This document shows, piece by piece, positions 56,981 through 64,000 of a DNA stretch of 64,000 nt (its first letter is position 1; each line of letters opens with the position of its first letter). The notes below the pieces were generated by a model that did no database searches, was not told where the DNA came from, and saw nothing but the letters and a program-made list of their open reading frames with translations. This DNA is from Taiwanofungus camphoratus. Taxonomy: Eukaryota > Basidiomycota > Agaricomycetes > Polyporales > Taiwanofungaceae. The translations under genes were made by a program, and so were the position numbers. Location of the stretch: positions 1,736,001 to 1,800,000 of the forward strand of contig CP021227.1 of assembly GCA_003999685.1 (NCBI GenBank). The letters run 5' to 3'.

Positions 56981-59030
56981 TCAAAGATCTCTACGTTTCA
57001 TACCCACCATACAACCAAGGGGCTTTCTGACAAAACTCTCGTGCACGAAAAGCTATGGCAAGACATTAGCGAGGATTGTCCACAATGATTAGAGGATTCA
57101 TCGAGTTCGCACCTGCTGGCCCGGTTCAAGAACGATATGGTAGCGACGGAATACAGTTGCAATCAGGATTTGCAGCTCCATCAATGCAAGGTTGCGCCCG
57201 ATACACGACCTACGCATACCGATACGTCAGTCCAAACTTGGAGCAACGGGCAAAGTGCAGGGGTGTGGCTCTTACCTCGGACCCACCGAAAATGGTGCAA
57301 ACGCTTTCTGCATTTTTATCTTCTCGTCGTCACCCTTTTCGATCCAACGTTCGGGCCGGAACTCGTTTGCGTCCTCTCCCCATACCTCCGGCATCCTGTG
57401 AATGCTGTATAGAGGTGCACTCACCCAAGTGCCCTCTTTGAATGTGTGCCCTAGCACTGTGAGACCGCCGGGAGGCGCAACGCGCGGGAGGTTCGCTCCC
57501 ACGGTGGTATGCAGCCTCAGGCCCTCGTTGATCACTGCCTCCAGGTAGGGGAGACGCTTGGTCGCATCGAACGGCACGACGCCTGAACCGGACACATCCC
57601 CAAAGGCTATATCAAGCTCGGCCTGAAGTTTTTGCTGTACCGTTTGGTCGCGCGCGACGTAATACGTGATTGCACAAGCGGAACTGCGCGAACAGAGTGA
57701 GCGCGTTAATATAAATGCTGGTCAAACAAGCATTTTGCTCACTTGGACACACTGTCCGAGCCGGCAACAATCAAGGTAATGGCCTCTGCGCTTAGTTCCT
57801 CTGGTCCCATTGGATTCCCATTTTCGTCACGACTGCTTAGCAACTTCTTCAACATATCCTCGCGGAATTCGGGTGCTGCGAGGCGTCGTGCAACAGCCAC
57901 AACAGCCAGTCCTGTGAGCTCTCTCATTCCGTCAACGCCGCGACGGAGTCCAGGAAGTCGCTGGATCAACGGGCGCCAGTACGGAGGGACCATGCCGAGG
58001 AGGGAGGATGCCTCGTTACGTGCATTCAACATCTCAATGGCAGCGACCTCTTGGACCTCATATGTAGAGGCTGTAGAAGCAAGAGACGGAGATGTGGGAA
58101 GTGCATATGCCTTCATGCCAGCTTGAGGAGACTTTGCTATTTGTGCCACGTCTCTGGCAGCCGGGAGCATACCAAAGGGAGAACCGAAGGCGAGGTCGCC
58201 TACCAGAAACGACAGAGACAGGTTAAGACGAAAGTAAAGCGCGAGAAGTGAAGGACGCGTACCAATCGTATCGAAAGCCCAGAAATTGTACCCTAACATG
58301 TCAATATAGACCATAGATATGATTTGTTCTCCCATCAACTCACATGGCATACAATTGAACCACACTTTACCCTCCTGCGCCTTCCAGGCACATGTGCCTA
58401 GCTGTCCCTCCTTCGTCGCCTCAGGTTCGATGTCCTTCGTAATTGCACCCTCACATAGTTTGTCCCATTGCCGCAGCAGACCATCCACATGCACATGCAA
58501 GAGGCCCTCAAGCTCACGCACACTTTGTGGCGCAAACATATGCGACATGATGCGGCGCTTCCGTGCATGCTCGGGACGTGATCTCGCATTGAAGACTGAC
58601 CTCTGCTTCACGGTTGCAAAAGCATCATAGAAAGGCGCCTTGGGAGCATTGGAAGAGTGGCCGTAGATCTGAGAAAGTGCGGTCGGGGAGGCAATAGATA
58701 CGTGATTAGGAGCGATCTGAACAAACGTCCCTGTAAATGCGATGTGAAGCAGTCTGAGCAAGCGAGTCAAAAGGTTGTAATGCGTAGGCCCCGCGTACCG
58801 TATTTTCGATGCAGTACATCAACAGATTCTGTCCAATGGCCTCGAGTGATGGCCCAGGCCTTCCAACCGTGTGTTAGTTTGGCAAGGAGTGGTCCGGGAT
58901 AAGCACGAAGTCCGTCTGAATTGGCGAGATATGGAACGATGAGCACAAACAGCACAACGACCGTAACAGCAAAAATCAAAGAGATCGGGTTCATAAGAAC
59001 ATGCGTGAGGACATCATGCACGGATATCAT
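56981..59030 (-). CDS. CYP53: Cytochrome P450, CYP53 family (benzoate 4-hydroxylase type)
   Basis: CYP53 enzymes hydroxylate benzoate and related aromatics at the ER membrane with help from P450 reductase. The gene starts at ATG 59030 with a membrane anchor ([19 protein letters not shown]). Exon 1 ends at 58799 and exon 2 starts at 58730. Family blocks: [62 protein letters not shown] (over two introns), the I-helix [16 protein letters not shown], ExxR as EGLR in [15 protein letters not shown], and the heme loop FSVGPRSCIGRN. The last exon (57052-56981), after a 60-bp intron, encodes [17 protein letters not shown], the usual CYP53 end; without this intron the protein would stop early at 57098. 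Seven exons are inferred, and all key residues are present. It lies next to two dehydrogenase sequences. Confidence 0.93.
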
Positions 59031-60099
59031 GATGAAATCGCAACGCCTCCAAGTGATCCACCAGAAACGCTAGTACTCGCTTGCTAGAAAGTATGCTGGT
59101 GGATGCCTTGTTATACTCGTCTTTAAACTTAGGCGGCTGAAGGTATGCCGGCATAACACAGAAATCCGCATACTTTGCAGGACCCCAAGAGCGCCTCCGT
59201 GATGGTCGCTACGCTCAGTTCGGAATTACGACTTCGAAGTTACTCGTGGCCAGGCAATGAAAGCGGAATCAAACACTAAAAGTAATCAAGATGTCAGTCT
59301 GGGCCAGAAACGAGGAGTACGCATGATTATGCATTGAGACGTCTGTGATGCTTATCAAAGGAGCTTTTCAATGTCCAAGTGGCGTAGAGGCCGAGAATTC
59401 TTCGTCGGACAGATGATTTCGGTTTCCTACAGATTCATACAAGTTGTACTTGTCCGGGAAGCTGAGAAACTCGCACCTGACGCAGCCGTCAACGATAAAT
59501 CAGGATTTGTCACGGTTGTCTTCCCTGTTGAGCTCTTGAGGATGCGAATTTAGGAAGTCCTTTCTTCAAGCTGCGAAGTAAGGTTTGTAGTTCCACGTCT
59601 TGAGGGGGTCAGGACATTGGAGGATAGTTGAAGTATCCACTGTACTGGCATTGTAATCCACCAGACAGAAGGTGACCGGGAGCTTCAAGTTAGGGAATTC
59701 GATCACGAAAGACCTTACAATGTAGGCAGAACCAAGCACGTTTATATAGCCGTACTCATTAGGCAGTCACAATAAATGACTGTTACCACACTTAAGCCTT
59801 GACCACAGCTCGATCAGAGGCAGACAAAACGTAAGAACTTGAGCTTGCCTGGATGCGAACGGCGCACTCCACAAAAGGAAATTCTTCATGACTGGAAAGC
59901 TTGGCCATCACTTATATCCATCTACCCACCTACCTCTATAACTATGCTAAACACAATTATAAATGTGAGTGTTGCGAAAGCACTAAAGTAACACATTAGC
60001 ATTGTATAAATGCCCTTCGTCAGCCTGAATAAGCGAACAGCATGCTAAAACTTTCTTCTGTGGAACGGAACATCGCTACATCCTCAATATAGTTGAACC
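59031..60099. other. Intergenic region
   Basis: About 1.07 kb upstream of the P450 gene and presumably its promoter. A 60-codon plus-strand frame (59371-59553) has no features I recognise. No repeats were noticed. Confidence 0.45.
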
Positions 60100-60310
60100 T
60101 CCCCTGTTATGGGAGGGTCAAATTTGACAGCGAAGTGCTGACCCGGGTCAGACCAATTGACTTGACCTTGGTCAAGGTCAATGCGTAACCCGATAATATT
60201 AATAGCCGCCCTCCCAAAACTGAAATTTGACGCCTTGACCCTTGACGCGAATCAAGCTCTCGACCCGGGTCTGACCTGGTCTGACCTTTTGAGTCAAAGT
60301 CAAGAGTCAA
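60100..60310. repeat. Cluster of short palindromes, possible MITE-like repeat
   Basis: This 200-bp stretch is packed with palindromes: GTCAAATTTGAC (60117-60128), TGACCCGGGTCA (60139-60150), the near-palindrome TTGACCTTGGTCAAGGTCAA (60162-60181) and GACCCGGGTC (60262-60271). TTGAC/GTCAA words recur throughout. Two CCCTCCC/GGGAGG words are also present. I could not define terminal inverted repeats or a target duplication, so its nature is open: a small repeat, or a binding-site array. Confidence 0.35.
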
Positions 60311-60337
60311 TGGCTTGAATACGGTCCGACGGTCTTC

Positions 60338-60990
60338 ATGAGTGAGCAGCGGCTGTTATCCGCATTGACCAAGGCCAAGGCCAAGGGTCTGTCCCAGGTT
60401 AGCACATCGCTGATCAGGCCTGAGCTTGTCAAACAACTTGGTGCATCACCTTCTAACTTCGACATTGCGGCGTGCCGAAGATCAAGCAAGGCAAGTGCTC
60501 TGCACGCGTTAAAGAACAATGCACATGGAGCTTTACACATACTGGAACTAGACGTCGCTGATGAGGCCCGAGGCGTCTATCCGAAACTCTATATCGAAAG
60601 ACGTTGGCGTACCGTCAATGTGAGCAGCTCGCTTGCGAGCATTGGACTGATCAAGGGATCTGGAATCGCTACCCATAGTATCAGCAATGCTGCCCTGAAT
60701 ATGCTTGTGCGTTACCACCAGACTCTGTGACTTTCCCCGAACCTCATGGGTCCCGCCTAGACGTATAAACAAGCGAAACAAGGCCCGATATCATCGCGGT
60801 CATCATCAATCACAGGTCAATTGCGCTCAATCACTATCGAGTTCGCGCTGTGAGACTGGTTTTGACGACACCAGATATGAGTGGCAGTGATGATATGTTT
60901 GAGGAGAGTATATCTGCGATTATTAAGACAGTCTCGTCCGTCACAACTGGCAAATTCTACAATGACAGTGGCAAGGAGCATACCTGGTAA
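60338..60990 (+). pseudogene. Decayed copy of the short-chain dehydrogenase
   Basis: The sequence follows the gene at 55,652-56,608. LVKQLGASPSNFDIAACR and LKNNAHGALHILELDV match LTRQLLVSPSNLVIATCR and LKSSAKGTLHILPLDV. NVSSSLASIGLIKGSG, HSISNAALNMLV, KFYNDSGKEHTW and the stop at 60988-60990 match the other end. The cofactor loop TGxxxGIG is gone, replaced by unrelated codons. The stretch with the NNAAI block is deleted between about 60,573 and 60,610. The active-site YSVSK is now HSISN, so both catalytic residues are lost. The 3' exon relatives are out of register with the 5' part. It is a host-gene duplicate that has died, separated from its parent by the P450 gene. Confidence 0.8.
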
Positions 60991-61077
60991 ACGATCGGAG
61001 CGGCTGAATTAATTTGACAATGGTCAAATATTGCTAAACAACTATATACAGAGAGTGAAGGGTGCGGTACAGTTGTA

Positions 61078-61796
61078 CTATGGTTTTACTAGCTTTGAAA
61101 AATTTTCAGCGAATTTTTGAATAACTTCACAACAACATCATGCGCTGGTCTCGGAGTTTCAGCAATGCATGGCCGAAGGTCCTCACTACGATTCTATCTA
61201 CTAACATGTTGAAAAAATGAGGATAGGGAGGCAGAGTAGTGCCGATAAAAAAAGTGAATGTCTAACACATATTGCAAAATTTTGTCACACTGTGTCACGG
61301 TATGCCGCACGGCCAATTCTCGGCTTCTTCGGCAGTTCAACCTTTGCAAACACACTAGCTTTCAGTTAGTGCTGCTGCCGCCACTGGCCGAATCGGGGTT
61401 ATCTAGCGTGATTCCCTTTCTGAGCAATGTGGCTGTCATTTGTCACTCTTGCACAATGTCCTGCTTTCTACACAAAAAAGAGCTAATTCAATATTTCACT
61501 CAGTGGAGGGCCTGAATGAAAGGAATGAAGCCCTGATGCACTGAAATTTTTAGGAAGAACCATGGGCAGGATCGGACTAGATCTGCTCATACATGGCCTT
61601 ATCTGAGACTCACAACGATGCATTTGTGTCTCGTAAGATGGCTACAGTGAATGGTTTTATACTTTAAGTTGATAGTACAATAGAGTATTACTAGATACAT
61701 ATATCCAACAAATTCCTTTAGGTTTGATGAGGGTTGTCGTGCTCAGGAGACTATTTTGCAAAGCCTGTTCATTTTACAAAGCTAGTAAAACCATAG
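61078..61796. mobile_element. Non-autonomous Tc1/mariner-like element
   Basis: The 719-bp stretch starts CTATGGTTTTACTAGCTTTG and ends with its exact reverse complement (61777-61796). The inverted ends continue a few bases further inward with one mismatch. Each end is flanked by TA (61076-61077 and 61797-61798), the target duplication of Tc1/mariner transposons. The inside has no long open frame (the longest is about 85 codons, 61258-61515) and no visible DDE/D transposase, so it would depend on a transposase made elsewhere. The exact match of the end repeats suggests it is not very old. Confidence 0.75.
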
Positions 61797-61798
61797 TA

Positions 61799-62081
61799 TG
61801 ATGGCATGACGAAGATTCACTTGATTCAAGACGAGAGCTTTATATAATGTAAAGTAACCATGAATCTGGTGAATGGGCATCCCTCATGAGATGGTCGGGA
61901 TATTCGTATGCAGGAATGCGATGATGCCTACACATCTTTGTTTAGGTGGCCTTGATAACTGAACCTTGGGCGAGTCCCGTATATCGCAGCATATAAACAG
62001 GGTGACGAAAATGAAAAGCTACAAAGTGTCATCTACATCTCACGACCTTACTAAACGGATACATGAGAATACAGGATGGTG
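61799..62081. other. Intergenic region
   Basis: About 280 bp lie between the transposon and the stop of NMD3 (minus). It presumably contains the NMD3 3' end. Nothing else is seen. Confidence 0.4.
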
Positions 62082-63861
62082 TTAAACCTCGTGACCTTCG
62101 TCCAGAGTCATCTCGTCGAAATCCTCCAGAAGGTCATCAAGCTTGACCTCCGGGAAGTCCGGCTCATCTTCCTCCTCTGGTTCGGCAGGCTGCTTAAGGG
62201 TCTCAGCCTGACTCGCACCTTCGTCTACATCCATCCCAAACTGTGCCTTCTTCCGCGTCTTCCCGCCTGCCAGACCCGAGCCAGCTCCAGGTTTATTCGA
62301 CCTCGTTTTGTAAAGGTTCACCGCACCGCGCATCTCCTCGTCTTCCTCCAGGTCCCTGAGGAACAGCTCATATTCCTCCTCTACCTTCTTCTGGTCGCGC
62401 CCGCCCATGCGGCCCACAACTCCTCGTCCACCGCCTGTGTCGCCCTCCTCACCTTCCTCCTTCGCCATACTACGGAGTTTCCAGTTCCGCGCGCGATTCT
62501 TTTTCCTACGGTTCGGATACGCCTTCTTCACGAGCACGACGTCCGGGATGCGGTGTGCCGGCAACGCGGCGAAGTCGTCCGAGTTGAAGTTCGCGTTCGT
62601 GAGGTGGTAGCCCATGACCGCATCACCAGGTTGCAGGATCCCACCGAGATGCGTGCGCGTGTGAAGGATTTGCGAGGACAGCTCCGCGCCCTCATAGTCC
62701 ATCCCATCGTCGTCGTGCATCCCCGACGACCGGAAGGCGCCGGACAACGCGACTTGGGCGTCGGCGAGGACCCATTTGCCGCGCGTCTGTCCAGACGGCT
62801 CGATGTCCAGCACGGTGAACTCCACTAGGTCAGTGACGGTAGCGAGACAGTCAAAGGGCGTGCGCCAATATATTGGCGAAGTCAATTCGACAAATTGCAG
62901 TGTCGATGGATCGAGCAGATGCAGCGAGTTGCCGACGCGTGAGCAAAGTGTCAGAGGGTTAATATTGCTTAGTTGTCGCGCCAATTTCTGAGGCACACAG
63001 ACAAGGTCATCCTTGCATATTGGTATGATTTCGATTGAGTAAGTGTATTTAAAGTTCGCTGTATTCGAATGTGTGTCTGATGACAGCAGTTGTTCAGATG
63101 CTTTTGACCTAAATCGCAATATTGTCAGAAAATCGGACCGAAACAGTGATGGTCGAAGCTCACCGTATGGGAACGACACCGTTCAGAAATTCGACCATTT
63201 TTAACGCATGACTGCGTTGGCTGTAGAAGAAGTCAAGCCCGTCTCTCACCTCCTTGACTGAGATGGTATCTTTCTGAGCGCCGTGCTTCAAGATTAGCTG
63301 CTCTAGGAACAAGAATGTCCGCTTGTGCGGAACTTTCTGACGGACTTGGACGAGCGCCTTCCATGTGTTCTTCGCGGCGAGCTTTGTACAGTCAGGACAT
63401 TGCCCGTACTGCACAAGAAACTCGATTTCAAACACCTGCTCGAGGATTGTTGAGGTAAGGACTTCTTTTTGGATCGTGAGGGACACGCGGAGACGTTTGG
63501 AGTGTGGCTCGGTCCAGATAAAGTGCGCCTCCGTCAGGCGGACCTTATTGAGACCCTTGAGCTTTCTGAGGCAAATGGCAAGGAGCTCTTGTGACTCGGG
63601 TCGCACAATTGCCCATGTTGTCGGCGGTGACAAGAACCGCTCGCAGTTACGACAAAATGAGATGGACGCTAGAAACTGGTCAGATGCACCGACACACAAA
63701 ATCTAGAGTAAAGGCTGCACACCTTGCTTCGGAATACCTTCCGTGATATCTACGGTGTTTCTGAGACATGCGACGCATAGATTGGCAGAGTTTGGGACGA
63801 TAGGTGTACCACAATCGGCACAGAGTACGCGATGGACTGCAGGGGCGGGAACGAACTCCAT
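62082..63861 (-). CDS. NMD3: 60S ribosomal export adaptor NMD3
   Basis: NMD3 binds the late pre-60S subunit and brings in the exportin Crm1 for passage through the nuclear pore. Three exons are inferred: 63861-63723, 63668-63164 and 63108-62082, with agreeing phases, giving 556 residues (family about 500-520). The N-terminus has the family's zinc-binding pairs: VLCADCG and CVACLRN in exon 1, then FCRNCERF and CPDCTKL. Other family blocks are FIWTEPHSKRLRVSLTIQKEV, GLDFFYSQRSHALKMVEFLNGVVPIR, and DLVCVPQKLARQLSNINPLTLCSRV. The C-terminal part has a basic block (NRRKKNRARNWKLR) that may be a nuclear localisation signal. It ends with a long acidic tail including LDDLLEDFDEMTL, a leucine-rich export-signal candidate. 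The ATG at 63861 fits the family start. The long open frame on the opposite strand (62076-62828) is a shadow. Confidence 0.96.
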
Positions 63862-64000
63862 CGATTGTACAACTGCGGGTAAGGAGTAGCCGAGAGCTCG
63901 GCGACATGGACGCAGAACATGGGTAATGTTATGAAATTTGACTCACTGCTTCTTTACAATGCTGTTTCGCAGTCCTTCCAGTCAGACCAAGAAGACGGGG
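63862..64000. other. NMD3 upstream sequence at window edge
   Basis: The 139 bases upstream of the NMD3 start are presumably its 5' leader and promoter. The window ends here. Confidence 0.4.

Noticed and set aside
59371-59553. 60-codon plus-strand frame upstream of CYP53
   Set aside because: Short, no motif, no splice partners; cannot be separated from chance.
62076-62828. 250-codon open frame on the plus strand
   Set aside because: It is exactly antisense to the NMD3 coding exon, has no family motif and low-complexity Val/Arg runs; it is a shadow of codon bias.

Overview
This is nuclear DNA of a filamentous basidiomycete, most likely an Agaricomycete. The genes are packed with short introns (about 50-65 bp, GT..AG with a few GC..AG), include tiny exons, have CT-rich leaders, and encode typical mushroom proteins (a CCCH+RBR ubiquitin ligase, a CYP53 P450, a DUF1295 oxidoreductase). 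No rRNA, tRNA or CRISPR array was recognised.

Layout. (1) About 1-18,100 is a nest of transposable elements. A LINE (Tad1/I-like, minus strand) is the outer layer. It has been hit twice by Ty3/Gypsy-type LTR elements: an old, broken plus-strand copy at the left edge (1-~3057), and a young, apparently whole 12.1-kb minus-strand element (4022-16096) with two 1607-bp LTRs and a 4-bp target duplication. The young element also carries an unusual extra gene on the opposite strand, with a Zn2Cys6-like cysteine pattern, and a second copy of its polypurine tract inside pol. (2) About 18,100-21,000 is gene-poor, with one small hypothetical gene. (3) 21,017-34,359 is a chromosome-cycle block: thymidylate synthase (minus), separase (plus) and condensin subunit Ycg1/Cnd3 (minus). 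The first two share a 223-bp divergent promoter holding four perfect ACGCGT (MCB) boxes; the condensin promoter has two more. (4) 34,908-46,370 holds a large Ser/Pro-rich protein of unknown function and UDP-glucose:glycoprotein glucosyltransferase, the ER folding sensor, with a signal peptide and a C-terminal RDEL. (5) 47,528-54,154 holds an RBR E3 ligase with two CCCH fingers and a CaaX-like C-terminus, then a DUF1295 membrane oxidoreductase split into 12 exons, one of only 12 bp. (6) 55,652-60,990 is a small oxidoreductase neighbourhood: a short-chain dehydrogenase, a CYP53-type P450 (benzoate 4-hydroxylase family) and a decayed copy of the dehydrogenase. (7) 61,078-61,796 is a non-autonomous Tc1/mariner-like element with inverted ends flanked by TA. 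(8) 62,082-63,861 is NMD3, the 60S ribosome export adaptor.

How the genes work together: thymidylate synthase (dTTP supply), separase (cohesin cleavage) and condensin (chromosome compaction) all serve S phase and mitosis, and their promoters carry the same MBF-type box, so co-regulation at G1/S is a reasonable inference. CYP53 and its neighbouring dehydrogenases fit a role in oxidation of aromatic compounds. The other housekeeping genes look independent. Exon limits were placed by eye from splice signals, reading phase and recalled family motifs; nothing was aligned by computer.
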